From assembly GCA_963628035.1 (NCBI GenBank), contig CAVGED010000122.1, positions 1-64,000 on the forward strand: DNA of 64,000 bases. The letters are read 5' to 3'. Numbering within the stretch: position 1 is the first letter of the stretch; each line of letters begins with the position of its first letter. Shown here in pieces: positions 7,289 to 16,594 of the stretch. Origin of the DNA: 14-2 sp963628035. Its GTDB lineage: Bacteria > Bacillota > Clostridia > Lachnospirales > Lachnospiraceae. A program made the translations under genes and the position numbers. The notes beneath the pieces are model-generated. The model saw only the letters and a list, made by a program, of their open reading frames with translations. It did not search any database and was not told the DNA's origin.

Positions 7289-7939
7289 TCAGCCGTTCTC
7301 CCTCTGATTTCCATTGCCCTTCTTTAAAGTGACAACCACATGACGGAAAGGCTCTTCTCCTTCGCTATGGGTGCAAACAAACTTATCATTCTGCAATGCG
7401 GAATGAATGATCCGGCGCTCAAACGGATTCATCGGCTCCAAAGAAACCGGACGTCTTGTTCTCTTCACCTTATAAGCAATATTCTTTGCCAGGTTTTCCA
7501 GAGTCTCCTTCCTGCGCTTCCTGTAATCCTCGGTATCCAGCTTCACCTTCACATACTCATCAGACTGCCGATTCGCCGCCAGATTCGTCAGATATTGCAG
7601 AGAATCCAATGTCTGTCCTCTCTTACCGATAAGCACTCCCATATCTTCTCCGCGAAGCTCCACCTCTATAACCTTAGAATCCTCATCCTTATTTATCACG
7701 ATTTCAACAACCATATCCATGGCCTGAAATACATCTGTGAGGAAACCTCTGATAACATCTTCCATGGTAGATTTCTTCCGAATCTTTATTACAGCCGGCT
7801 TGCTCCCGATACCAAGAAATCCGCTGCTTCCCTTCTCAATCACCTCATACTCCACCTTATCACTGGTGGTTCCAAGCTTGATCAAACCTTCTGTGATCGC
7901 ATCGTCTACTGTTTTGGCTGTTACTTCAATAAAGTCCAT
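7289..7939 (-). CDS. jag: Jag/KhpB-type RNA-binding protein (Jag-N, KH, R3H)
   Basis: This cytoplasmic RNA-binding protein (also called KhpB or EloR) is linked to cell elongation and division in Firmicutes. Its 216 residues hold a Jag-N domain (about 1-50, with GSSGFLGIGSKPA at its end), a KH domain with the IGKRGQ loop near residue 110, and an R3H domain whose ERRIIHSAL holds the R-x3-H signature (about 175). The start is preceded by AAGGGGG. Its position directly downstream of yidC is the conserved arrangement. Confidence 0.96.
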   Translation of the reverse strand: MDFIEVTAKTVDDAITEGLIKLGTTSDKVEYEVIEKGSSGFLGIGSKPAVIKIRKKSTMEDVIRGFLTDVFQAMDMVVEIVINKDEDSKVIEVELRGEDMGVLIGKRGQTLDSLQYLTNLAANRQSDEYVKVKLDTEDYRKRRKETLENLAKNIAYKVKRTRRPVSLEPMNPFERRIIHSALQNDKFVCTHSEGEEPFRHVVVTLKKGNGNQRENG

Positions 7940-7979
7940 TGTGACTGCCCCCTTTCGGAATCATTAAATATTAAAAGCT

Positions 7980-9290
7980 TTACTGCTTATTATTTCTCTC
8001 GTTAAATTCCTTTACCATATTCGCCTTGGCTGCCAGGCTTCCCTGCTTCGCATCCTTGGAATAATTCACCGGAGTCTGATAATTCTCCGCCTTGCTGCTC
8101 TGACCGTTATCTGCTCCATCCGATGTTATTGTAGCCTTTTCCTTCAGGCTTCTGGTATTCATACGTGCCATATTGGAAATCTGGTTTTCCGGAATTCCCT
8201 TCTTTGCACGCTTCTTTCTTGCCTTTTCCTGATTCTGCTCAATTACCTTGTCCAGATCAAGACTCTCAATATGCTTATTGATTAAAACCTGCTGGATACT
8301 GCGGATCACAGCTCCGGCAATCCAGTAGATACCCATACCTACCGGCAATGAGAATACCATAACAAATGACATCAAAGGCATCATCGTATTCATCATCTTC
8401 ATGGAGCTTGCCATGGTATCTGGAGTACCGTTATTATTATTGTTATTATTAGCCGCCGCTGCTGTCGGCATTAGCTTATAGTTCAACCACTGGGTAACCG
8501 CCGACAGGATCGGTACAAGGATCGCACCGAATACAAGCAGATACTTTCCTGCTGACCAGCCTGTCTTAATAATCTCCATGGGAGAATTCGAAATATTGAT
8601 TCCCAGGAAGTTATTCAAGTGGTTCAGATTTGCTTCCAATGTATCAATGACACTGCCAAGGCCGTCGAAGCTTTCCCGCAGCTTTGACCATGCCGAAGTA
8701 GGCATCTTATACAACACGTCAATAATAGAATTGGCGGCCTGAGTTTCCGTCCCATTAAAATTCAATTGAACCGTCTTCAACCCTATATCCGACAGGAAGT
8801 TCGTCATGGAATCCTGGTATCCATCCAGCTTCATGATTCCATTGACCACCGGCATAAACTGTTCCTTCACTCCGGTAACATAAGCCGGTATATTATATAT
8901 CACACGGTAAAGTGCAAACAAGATCGGCATCTGGATAATAAGCTGCAGACAGCTTCCCGTCATGGAAACCCCATACTTCTGATACAACGCCTGGGTCTCC
9001 TCATTCATTGCCATCATGGAAGCCTGATCCTTCTTATTCTTATACTTCTTCTGTATCTCCTGTAGCTCCGGCTGTAATCTCTGCTGAAGCTTGGAGGACT
9101 TCTGCTGCTTAATGGTTAAAGGAAGCAGACACAGATATATCACAAGTGTAAATAATATGATACATAAACCAATATTCTGAATATTTAATAAATCCAGAAA
9201 CATGTAGATCCAATTCATAAGATATCCCAGCAGCTTAGCCACCGGACCTATAAACTTGCCTGTATACTGAGTTAAAAAAATCTCTGCCAA
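7980..9290 (-). CDS. yidC: YidC/Oxa1 family membrane protein insertase
   Basis: YidC inserts and folds inner-membrane proteins, alone or with Sec. The 436-residue protein lacks the large Gram-negative periplasmic domain. It has the Oxa1 core: hydrophobic segments at about 40-60 and 115-135 and three more after 240, with QQKSSKLQQRLQPE in the cytoplasmic loop. A run of Asn residues near 285 and a long basic tail (KARKKRAKKG) are lineage-type features; the tail probably binds ribosomes. The start is TTG with AGGAGG eight bases upstream; there is no better ATG. Confidence 0.97.
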   Translation of the reverse strand: MAEIFLTQYTGKFIGPVAKLLGYLMNWIYMFLDLLNIQNIGLCIILFTLVIYLCLLPLTIKQQKSSKLQQRLQPELQEIQKKYKNKKDQASMMAMNEETQALYQKYGVSMTGSCLQLIIQMPILFALYRVIYNIPAYVTGVKEQFMPVVNGIMKLDGYQDSMTNFLSDIGLKTVQLNFNGTETQAANSIIDVLYKMPTSAWSKLRESFDGLGSVIDTLEANLNHLNNFLGINISNSPMEIIKTGWSAGKYLLVFGAILVPILSAVTQWLNYKLMPTAAAANNNNNNNGTPDTMASSMKMMNTMMPLMSFVMVFSLPVGMGIYWIAGAVIRSIQQVLINKHIESLDLDKVIEQNQEKARKKRAKKGIPENQISNMARMNTRSLKEKATITSDGADNGQSSKAENYQTPVNYSKDAKQGSLAAKANMVKEFNERNNKQ

Positions 9291-9305
9291 TTTATGAACC
9301 TCCTG

Positions 9306-9515
9306 TTATGGAACGGGATCATACCCGCCTTTTGAAAAAGGATTACACCTTAATATCCTCCACCCAGCCAAAACAGAACCCTTCAGTGCTCCATACTTCT
9401 GTATGGCCTCAAGCCCATATGCGGAACAGGTCGGGCAGTAAGGACATCTGGTTCTCTTTAAAGGCGATAAATATTTCTGATAAAGCCTTATTAAAAAAAT
9501 AAATATTTTCTTCAA
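9306..9515 (-). CDS. yidD: Membrane protein insertion efficiency factor YidD
   Basis: This 69-residue protein has the YidD/HlyA-family pattern: RLYQKYLSPLK, CPYCPTCSAYGLEAI and the C-terminal RCNPFSKGGYDPVP. It is thought to assist YidC-dependent insertion at the membrane. The start is TTG with GGAAG a few bases upstream. It lies between rnpA and yidC, as in most Firmicutes. Confidence 0.96.
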   Translation of the reverse strand: MKKIFIFLIRLYQKYLSPLKRTRCPYCPTCSAYGLEAIQKYGALKGSVLAGWRILRCNPFSKGGYDPVP

Positions 9516-9532
9516 AATTCTTCCATCTTCTT

Positions 9533-9880
9533 TTACTGATCATGAACTTCTATAATGCCATGGAGCTTCGCTGCATGAAGCAGTGACTTCTCCGTCTGCC
9601 GATATGTTATCTCCTTCGCACTTACTCTCGCGATGATCACAATATCAAGCCCCCTCCGAAAGGATTCTTCCTTAAGGCGGTAGCTTTCTTTTATCAATCT
9701 CTTTATGTGATGTCTTATCACACTGTTTCCAACTTTTTTACTGACAGATATTCCAATACGATTCTTACCGGAACCATTTTCCAAAACATACATAACAAGG
9801 TAATGATTTGCATAGGATCTACCATGTCGATATACATTTTGGAAATCCCGGTTCTTTTTCAACGACTCTGAAAATTCCAC
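9533..9880 (-). CDS. rnpA: Ribonuclease P protein component
   Basis: RnpA is the protein subunit of RNase P, which matures tRNA 5' ends. I place the start at a GTG at 9880 (VEFSESLKKNRDFQ), preceded by AGAGG eight bases upstream; the longer frame from 9922 adds 14 atypical residues. The resulting 115-residue length is normal. The RNR signature region GISVSKKVGNSVIRHHIKR is intact. It sits between rpmH and yidD. Confidence 0.96.
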   Translation of the reverse strand: MEFSESLKKNRDFQNVYRHGRSYANHYLVMYVLENGSGKNRIGISVSKKVGNSVIRHHIKRLIKESYRLKEESFRRGLDIVIIARVSAKEITYRQTEKSLLHAAKLHGIIEVHDQ

Positions 9881-9961
9881 GCTTTCATCCTCTTTCAGGA
9901 AAAGCCAGGCGCTTTCCTGCATGATGGCCTATAGAAGAAGAAAGACCACAAATGATGTGGC

Positions 9962-10096
9962 CTAAGCTGATAATCTTTTTCTGCCCTTTAATCTTCTTGC
10001 AGCCAATACTTTTCTTCCGCCTGCGGTACTCATTCTAGCTCTGAAGCCGTGAACCTTTGCTCTGGATCTTTTTTTCGGTTGAAATGTCATCTTCAT
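9962..10096 (-). CDS. rpmH: 50S ribosomal protein L34
   Basis: A 44-codon gene encoding a highly basic protein with the invariant L34 blocks TFQPKKRSRAKVHGF, RMSTAGGRKVL and RRLKGRKRLSA. The start ATG at 10096 has AGGAGGTG about eight bases upstream (10104-10112). It is the first gene of the minus-strand block reading away from oriC. Confidence 0.98.
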   Translation of the reverse strand: MKMTFQPKKRSRAKVHGFRARMSTAGGRKVLAARRLKGRKRLSA

Positions 10097-10135
10097 TGGG
10101 TATACACCTCCTCTACATCCAAAAACATCATTTCA

Positions 10136-10163
10136 ATTATATCAAAAAATCCCTTGAAGTCAA
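10136..10163 (-). promoter_or_regulatory. Sigma-A promoter of the rpmH operon
   Basis: In minus-strand sense TTGACT (10158-10163) and TATAAT (10136-10141) are separated by 16 bases, about 40 bases upstream of the rpmH start. Confidence 0.8.
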
Positions 10164-10199
10164 GCTATTTCGCTATTTTTTTAAATTTTTCATTTGTGG

Positions 10200-10560
10200 A
10201 AAACTTTATATACTACATCTATAAAAAAATGAGTTATCCAGACTAGATGTTGATAACATAGGTGCTCTATTATATAAGGAAGAAACAGATACCAATCTGG
10301 ATAAGTGGATGTTTACATAAAGTTATTCACAAAATGTGGATAACTTGTGGATATCTATGGGGACAACCTGTTAATAAGTTCGGCCATCCCTTTCATTATC
10401 AGAGTTAGCTGTTAAACAGCGATAAAACACCAATAGTGCCTTTGCGCGTGCATTGCCCTTTACTTTTTATTATTAGAATTAATCCTTGCTTATTTCGCCA
10501 ATTTGCGGTATTATAAAGTATGGTATATTTTGATTTAAGTTAAGTATTTGGAGAGACAGA
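10200..10560. other. oriC: oriC, upstream part (rpmH-dnaA intergenic region)
   Basis: This AT-rich gap between divergent rpmH and dnaA holds clustered DnaA boxes: TTATTCACA (10323-10331), TGTGGATAA (10335-10343, exact consensus on the minus strand) and TGTGGATAT (10346-10354). Weaker ttatcc matches lie at about 10230-10260. Gene polarity reverses here, as expected of a replication origin. Confidence 0.9.
10486..10514 (+). promoter_or_regulatory. Probable dnaA promoter
   Basis: TTGCTT (10486-10491) and TATTAT (10509-10514) are separated by 17 bases, about 45 bases upstream of the dnaA start and downstream of the DnaA boxes, so autoregulation by DnaA is plausible. Confidence 0.6.
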
Positions 10561-10561
10561 C

Positions 10562-11917
10562 ATGCAGCTGATTATGGAAAAATGGGACGAGATCCTTAAT
10601 ACGGTAAAAGAAGAACACGAGTTGACCGACATATCCTTTGATACCTGGTTAAAGCCGCTGAAATTATACGGCGTGGAGAATAATAAATTATATATCATCG
10701 TTCCTTCCGATCAGATGAGTGGAATCGGTTATATTTCCAAGAAATACACCCTTCCTATTAAGGTAGCCATCACGGAAATAACCGGTCTTAATTACGATAT
10801 TGAATTTATATCGCCGGATCAGACTCCGAGAAACATTCCACCATACAAGAGCAAGGATCCGAATTTTTCCAAGAAGATCGTGCGCTCCAATCTGAATCCG
10901 AATTATGTCTTTGACACCTTTGTTGTCGGTAAGAATAATCGCTTTGCCCACTCTGCTGCCCTGGCTGTGGCGGAATCCCCCGGCGATGTATACAATCCCC
11001 TCTATATTTACGGAGGACCGGGACTTGGCAAGACGCACCTGATGCAGTCCATCGGACATTTTATTTTACAGCAGACACCGGATATCAAGGTTCTCTACGT
11101 TACCTCGGAGGAATTCACCAATGAAGTCATCGACTCCATCCGTAACGGTAATGCCTCCGCAATGACTAAGCTGCGGGACAAGTACCGCACAGTAGATGTA
11201 CTTATGATCGACGATATCCAGTTTATTATAGGTAAGGAGAGTACCCAGGAAGAATTCTTCCACACCTTCAACGTCCTTCATTCGGCCGGAAAGCAGATCG
11301 TTCTGTCCTCGGATAAGCCGCCTAAGGATATGGAAACATTGGAGGATCGTATCCGTTCCCGCTTCGAGTGGGGCCTTCTTGCTGATGTGGGATTTCCGGA
11401 TTATGAGACGCGTATGGCGATTCTCCGTAAGAAGGAGGAGGCCGACGGTTTCCATCTTGATGACGATATACTGGACTATATCGCTACCAACATCAAGTCC
11501 AATATCCGTGAACTGGAAGGGGCATTAAATAAGCTTTTAGCCTTGTCCAATCTTGAGAAAACAGAGATAACCATGGAGATAGCCGAACGGGAGCTGCAGA
11601 ATATCATCTCCCCGGACAAGCCGCGGGAAGTTACACCGCAGCTTATTATAGAGATTGTCGCAGACCACTTTAATATCACAGTGGATCAGATCATCTCCAA
11701 GAACCGCAGCAAGGTCATCTCCAATCCAAGACAGATTGCCATGTATCTCTGCAAGAATATGACCAATGCATCCTTAGATGCCATTGGAGGGATCATCGGA
11801 GGACGCGATCATTCCACCATTATTCATGGTATCACGGTTGTTACCAATGAATATGAGAAGAACGAATCCTTCCATGACCAGATTGAGACCATCAAGAAGA
11901 AGATCAACCCGAATTAA
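10562..11917 (+). CDS. dnaA: Chromosomal replication initiator protein DnaA
   Basis: DnaA binds oriC, melts it and loads the helicase. The 451-residue protein has domain I (about 1-85), a short linker, the AAA+ domain with Walker A GGPGLGKTHL (about 151-160) and Walker B VLMIDDIQF (about 215-223), and domain IV with the DnaA-box-reading GGRDHSTIIHG motif near 413. The start ATG is preceded by GGAGAG six bases upstream. DnaA boxes flank the gene on both sides, giving a bipartite origin as in Bacillus. Confidence 0.99.
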   Translation: MQLIMEKWDEILNTVKEEHELTDISFDTWLKPLKLYGVENNKLYIIVPSDQMSGIGYISKKYTLPIKVAITEITGLNYDIEFISPDQTPRNIPPYKSKDPNFSKKIVRSNLNPNYVFDTFVVGKNNRFAHSAALAVAESPGDVYNPLYIYGGPGLGKTHLMQSIGHFILQQTPDIKVLYVTSEEFTNEVIDSIRNGNASAMTKLRDKYRTVDVLMIDDIQFIIGKESTQEEFFHTFNVLHSAGKQIVLSSDKPPKDMETLEDRIRSRFEWGLLADVGFPDYETRMAILRKKEEADGFHLDDDILDYIATNIKSNIRELEGALNKLLALSNLEKTEITMEIAERELQNIISPDKPREVTPQLIIEIVADHFNITVDQIISKNRSKVISNPRQIAMYLCKNMTNASLDAIGGIIGGRDHSTIIHGITVVTNEYEKNESFHDQIETIKKKINPN

Positions 11918-12190
11918 CAATTGTGGACAAGTTATCCCTCCGTATGTGGATAACCTTAAAAATCTTCTAAGATGAAAAATCCCGGCTTTGGGAGGGCCTG
12001 ACTTATTCACATATTATAAAGGCTTTTTAAGACCTTAATTAACAGGCTTATAAACATAAAAAATAACCTGAAAGCTCCGTAAAATCGGGCTTCATGCAAC
12101 TTATGAACATATTAACATCCCTTATTAAGACTAAGACGGATGTCAAATAATAATTTTACTTAAACAGCGCAGGAAGGAGTTATCTACATT
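11918..12190. other. oriC: oriC, downstream part (dnaA-dnaN intergenic region)
   Basis: The gap contains TGTGGACAA (11922-11930), TGTGGATAA (11945-11953, exact DnaA box) and TTATTCACA (12003-12011), followed by A/T-rich DNA that could serve as the unwinding region. The spacing and second box cluster fit a bipartite Firmicutes origin. Confidence 0.8.
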
Positions 12191-13303
12191 ATGAAAATTG
12201 TTTGTTCCAAATCCAATCTACTTTACGGCGTTAATATTGTATCCAAGGCAGTTCCATCCAGAACTACCATGGCAATACTTGAATGCATTCTTATTGATGC
12301 TTCTGCCAATGAGATCAAGCTTACAGCCAATGATATGGAGCTTGGTATAGAGACTAAGATAGAAGGAGATATCCGAGAGAGAGGAATCATTGCACTGGAT
12401 GCAAAGATATTCTCCGATATCGTCCGTAAGCTGCCGGACAGTGAAGTTGTTATTGAGACAGATGCTTCCCTTAAGACAACCATCACCTGTGAGAAAGCAA
12501 AGTTCAATATTATAGGAAAATCAGGAGAGGACTTCTCCTATCTTCCCTATATCGAGACAAATCAACCGCTGCTTCTCTCCCAGTTTACCTTAAAAGAAGT
12601 AATAAGACAGACGATATTCTCTATCGCAGACAATGATTCCAACAAGCTGATGACTGGAGAACTTTTTGAGATAGATGAGAATGAACTGAAGGTAGTTTCT
12701 CTGGATGGACATCGTATTGCCATCCGCAATATCGAATTGAAGGATTCCTACGAACATCATAAAGTAGTTGTTCCCGGAAAGACACTGCAGGAGGTAAGCA
12801 AGATTCTGCCGGGTGATGCAGATCAGGATGTAAGTATATTCTTTACTGAGAATCATGTGGTGTTTGAGTTTGACAATACAACGGTTGTTTCACGTCTTAT
12901 AGAAGGAGAATATTTCCGCATTGAACAGATGCTCTCTTCGGATTATGAGACTAAGGTTAAGATCAACAAACGTGAACTTCTGGATTGTATTGATCGTGCA
13001 ACCCTTCTGGTGAAGGAAGGAGAAAAGAAGCCGATCATTATGAATGTGACAGACAGCAACATGGAGCTTAAGATCAATTCCTTTATCGGTTCTATGAACG
13101 AGGATATCGATATCCAGAAGGAAGGCAAGGATATCATGATCGGATTCAATCCCAAATTCTTCATTGATGCACTGCGGGTCATTGATGATGAAGAGGTGGT
13201 TCTCTACATGGTGAATCCAAAGGCTCCCTGCTTTATCAAGGATGATGATGGGAAGTTTATTTACCTGATTCTTCCTGTCAACTTCAGTACCGCAGCCAAT
13301 TAA
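12191..13303 (+). CDS. dnaN: DNA polymerase III beta subunit (sliding clamp)
   Basis: The 370-residue sliding clamp encircles DNA and tethers polymerase III. The three-domain fold is evident from MKIVCSKSNLLYGVNIVSKAVPSRTT at the start and the C-terminal YLILPVNF. Key surface segments include GEYFRIEQML. AAGGAG lies about 11 bases upstream of the ATG. It follows dnaA and precedes the S4-domain gene by 21 bases. Confidence 0.98.
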   Translation: MKIVCSKSNLLYGVNIVSKAVPSRTTMAILECILIDASANEIKLTANDMELGIETKIEGDIRERGIIALDAKIFSDIVRKLPDSEVVIETDASLKTTITCEKAKFNIIGKSGEDFSYLPYIETNQPLLLSQFTLKEVIRQTIFSIADNDSNKLMTGELFEIDENELKVVSLDGHRIAIRNIELKDSYEHHKVVVPGKTLQEVSKILPGDADQDVSIFFTENHVVFEFDNTTVVSRLIEGEYFRIEQMLSSDYETKVKINKRELLDCIDRATLLVKEGEKKPIIMNVTDSNMELKINSFIGSMNEDIDIQKEGKDIMIGFNPKFFIDALRVIDDEEVVLYMVNPKAPCFIKDDDGKFIYLILPVNFSTAAN

Positions 13304-13324
13304 AAGGATTAGAGGTAGAAAATA

Positions 13325-13534
13325 TTGGAAATAATCAAATTGAGGGAAGACCATATCAAGCTTGGACAGGCGTTAAAGGCGGCAGGTCTGGTGGACAGCG
13401 GTGTTATGGCGAAGCTGGTGATAAAGGATGGCCAGGTTCGGGTAAACGGAGAGATTGAGTATCAAAGAGGAAAAAAATTATATGACGGGGACGTTGTTTC
13501 CTTTGAGAACGAAACAATCAAGATAGAAAAATGA
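13325..13534 (+). CDS. yaaA: S4-domain RNA-binding protein YaaA
   Basis: A 69-residue single S4 domain (LGQALKAAGLVDSGVMAKLVI..VRVNGE..RGKKLYDGD), conserved between dnaN and recF in Firmicutes and implicated in ribosome-related RNA binding. The start is TTG with AGAGGT about eight bases upstream. Its stop overlaps the recF start (ATGA), indicating coupled translation. Confidence 0.95.
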   Translation: MEIIKLREDHIKLGQALKAAGLVDSGVMAKLVIKDGQVRVNGEIEYQRGKKLYDGDVVSFENETIKIEK

Positions 13535-14616
13535 TACTGAAATCGGTGGAACTTAACAATTTCCGCAATTATGAAAGCCTGCATATGGAACTGGATTCCG
13601 GTACCAATATATTGTATGGAGACAATGCCCAGGGAAAGACGAATATCCTGGAGTCCATATACGTAAGCGGTACTACCAAGTCCCACAAGGGAAGCAAGGA
13701 TCGCGAGATGATAAGGTTCGGGTGTGAAGAGTCCCATATACGCACCATTGTTGAGAAGGGCGGAGTGGATTATCAGATCGATATGCATCTGAAGAAGAAT
13801 CGTTCCAAGGGAATTGCCATCAACCGGATTCCCATACGAAAGGCATCCGAGCTGTTCGGTATTTTAAATCTGGTATTTTTTTCACCGGAGGATCTGAATA
13901 TCATTAAGAACGGCCCCTCGGAGCGGAGAAGATTCCTTGACCTGGAATTGTGCCAGCTTAACAAGCTGTATCTCTACGAACTGACGCGATACAACAAGAT
14001 TCTGAATCAGCGGAATAAGCTTCTGAAGGATATAATTTTCAGACCGGAGCTTAAGGATACCCTGTCGGTGTGGGATGATCAGCTGGTGGAATCCGGAAAG
14101 AAGATCATAGAGGCAAGGGAAGAATTCGTCCGGGAACTTGGAGTAATTGTCCAGAAGATACATAAGAGCTTATCCGGCGATAAGGAAGAACTGATATTAT
14201 CCTATGAGCCTGACAGCCGGGCGGAGGAATTAGAGCAGAAGATGAGAGAATACCGGGAGCGTGATCTGAAGTTTGGACAGACCACGGCAGGTCCTCACCG
14301 GGATGATCTTTCCTTTTTTGTAGATCAGGTGGACATTCGAAGGTTTGGTTCCCAGGGACAGCAGCGGACAAGCGCACTCTCTCTGAAGCTGTCGGAAATA
14401 GAATTGGTAAAAAAATCCATTCATGAGACGCCTATATTGCTTTTGGATGACGTATTATCAGAGCTTGACAGCAACAGGCAGAATTTTCTGCTTAACAGCA
14501 TTCATGATATACAGACGCTGATCACCTGTACCGGACTGGACGAATTTGTGAAAAACAGATTTCATATCAACCGTGTATATCAGGTAGTTGAGGGAACTGT
14601 TTTTCTGAAAAAATAG
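13531..14616 (+). CDS. recF: DNA replication and repair protein RecF
   Basis: RecF is an SMC-like ATPase that helps load RecA at gaps. In 361 residues it has Walker A GDNAQGKTN (about 30-38), the signature FGSQGQQRT (about 272-280) and Walker B LLLDDVLSELD (about 306-316). A four-base overlap with yaaA and a short gap to gyrB suggest a single operon. Confidence 0.98.
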   Translation: MILKSVELNNFRNYESLHMELDSGTNILYGDNAQGKTNILESIYVSGTTKSHKGSKDREMIRFGCEESHIRTIVEKGGVDYQIDMHLKKNRSKGIAINRIPIRKASELFGILNLVFFSPEDLNIIKNGPSERRRFLDLELCQLNKLYLYELTRYNKILNQRNKLLKDIIFRPELKDTLSVWDDQLVESGKKIIEAREEFVRELGVIVQKIHKSLSGDKEELILSYEPDSRAEELEQKMREYRERDLKFGQTTAGPHRDDLSFFVDQVDIRRFGSQGQQRTSALSLKLSEIELVKKSIHETPILLLDDVLSELDSNRQNFLLNSIHDIQTLITCTGLDEFVKNRFHINRVYQVVEGTVFLKK

Positions 14617-14661
14617 ATTATTTTAAAATAGATTGCTATGAATAAAAGCCAGGAGGAAATA

Positions 14662-16581
14662 ATGGAAAGAACAGAATACGGAGCAGATCAAATTCAAATA
14701 TTGGAAGGATTGGAAGCGGTTAGGAAGCGTCCCGGTATGTACATCGGAAGCACCTCCAGCCGTGGACTTCATCACCTTGTCTATGAAATTGTGGATAATT
14801 CGGTAGATGAAGCGCTGGCAGGTGTATGTGACACGATTGAAGTGACGATTAATCCGGATAATTCCGTGACAGTCATCGATAATGGACGTGGAATTCCGGT
14901 GGGGATCAATCACAAGGCAGGTCTTCCCGCCGTTGAGGTAGTATTTACCGTGCTTCATGCCGGAGGAAAGTTCGGCGGTGGAGGATATAAGGTATCCGGC
15001 GGTCTTCACGGAGTGGGAGCTTCCGTGGTAAATGCTCTTTCCAACTGGCTGGAGGTAGAAATCTACAACGAAGGAAAGATATACCAGCAGCGTTATGAAC
15101 GCGGAAAGACCATGTATCCCTTGAAGGTTATCGGAGAATGTGAGAAGGAGAAGCATGGAACGAAGGTTACTTTTTCTCCAGATGATACGATCTTCGAGGA
15201 GACAGTCTATGACTATGATGTCTTAAAAACAAGACTGCGGGAGATGGCTTTCCTCACAAAGGGAATCAAGATACATCTTAAGGATACAAGGGAAGGTCAG
15301 GAGAAGGAAGAGTTATTCCATTATGAAGGTGGAATCAAGGAGTTTGTAACCTACTTAAACCGGAGCAACGAAGCACTCTATGAGAATGTTATCTACTGTG
15401 AAGGACAGAGGGATGGTGTCTATGTAGAGGTGGCGATGCAACACAACGATTCCTACAACGAGGCCACCTACAGCTTTGTGAATAACATCACTACGCCGGA
15501 GGGAGGAACCCATCTGGCAGGATTTCGGAATGCATTGACCAAGACCTTCAACGCTTATGCCCGGAACAACAAATTATTGAAGGACAATGAGCCGGCTCTC
15601 TCCGGTGACGATATCCGGGAAGGATTGACCGCTATCATCAGCGTAAAAATAGAAGAACCCCAATTTGAGGGACAGACCAAGCAGAAGCTTGGTAACAGCG
15701 AGGCTCGCGGTGCCGTGGATGCGGTGGTAAGTGAGCAGTTGACGTACTTCCTGGAGTTGAATCCAACGGTTGCCAAGACCATCTGTGACAAGTCACTGCT
15801 GGCCCAGCGTGCCAGAGAGGCAGCGAGAAAAGCAAGGGATCTGACGCGGAGAAAGACTGCCCTTGAAAATACGGCTCTGCCCGGAAAGCTGGCGGACTGT
15901 TCCGACAAGGATCCAAAGAATTGTGAGATATATATCGTGGAGGGAGATTCCGCAGGCGGTTCTGCCAAGACAGCCAGAAGCCGTGCCACGCAGGCTATTC
16001 TTCCGCTGCGGGGCAAGATACTGAATGTGGAGAAGGCAAGACTTGACCGAATCTACGGAAATGCAGAGATCAAGGCGATGATCACAGCTTTTGGTACCGG
16101 AATCCATGAGGATTTCGATATCAGCAAGCTGCGGTATCACAAGATCATCATCATGACAGATGCCGATGTGGACGGCGCTCATATCAGCACATTGCTGCTG
16201 ACCTTTATCTACCGTTTTATGCCGGAGCTTATCAAGCAGGGATATGTATATCTGGCAAAGCCGCCTCTGTTTAAGATTGAGAAAAATAAAAAGATATGGT
16301 ACGCCTATGATGACGATGAGTTAAACAGCATTCTTATGGAGATTGGGCGTGATAATAACAACAAGATCCAGCGTTACAAGGGTCTGGGAGAGATGGATCC
16401 GGAGCAGCTTTGGGAGACTACCATGGATCCGGAGCGCAGGATCTTAGAGCGCGTGATCATGGATGAGGAATCCTCTTCCGAGCTGGATTTGACTTTTACT
16501 ACCCTGATGGGTGACATGGTGGAGCCAAGACATGAATTTATCGAGGCAAATGCGAAATATGTACAGAACCTGGATATTTAG
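14662..16581 (+). CDS. gyrB: DNA gyrase subunit B
   Basis: GyrB supplies the ATPase of the type II topoisomerase that introduces negative supercoils. I start at ATG 14662, five bases after AGGAGG, rather than the in-frame ATG at 14638, giving 639 residues. Visible marks are the GHKL ATPase (VDNSVDEAL, DNGRGIPV, GGLHGVGASVVNALS), the TOPRIM block EGDSAGGSA and TDADVDGAHI, and the C-terminal QRYKGLGEMDPEQLWETTM. gyrA follows 13 bases downstream. Confidence 0.98.
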   Translation: MERTEYGADQIQILEGLEAVRKRPGMYIGSTSSRGLHHLVYEIVDNSVDEALAGVCDTIEVTINPDNSVTVIDNGRGIPVGINHKAGLPAVEVVFTVLHAGGKFGGGGYKVSGGLHGVGASVVNALSNWLEVEIYNEGKIYQQRYERGKTMYPLKVIGECEKEKHGTKVTFSPDDTIFEETVYDYDVLKTRLREMAFLTKGIKIHLKDTREGQEKEELFHYEGGIKEFVTYLNRSNEALYENVIYCEGQRDGVYVEVAMQHNDSYNEATYSFVNNITTPEGGTHLAGFRNALTKTFNAYARNNKLLKDNEPALSGDDIREGLTAIISVKIEEPQFEGQTKQKLGNSEARGAVDAVVSEQLTYFLELNPTVAKTICDKSLLAQRAREAARKARDLTRRKTALENTALPGKLADCSDKDPKNCEIYIVEGDSAGGSAKTARSRATQAILPLRGKILNVEKARLDRIYGNAEIKAMITAFGTGIHEDFDISKLRYHKIIIMTDADVDGAHISTLLLTFIYRFMPELIKQGYVYLAKPPLFKIEKNKKIWYAYDDDELNSILMEIGRDNNNKIQRYKGLGEMDPEQLWETTMDPERRILERVIMDEESSSELDLTFTTLMGDMVEPRHEFIEANAKYVQNLDI

Positions 16582-16594
16582 GAGGAAGTTTTAA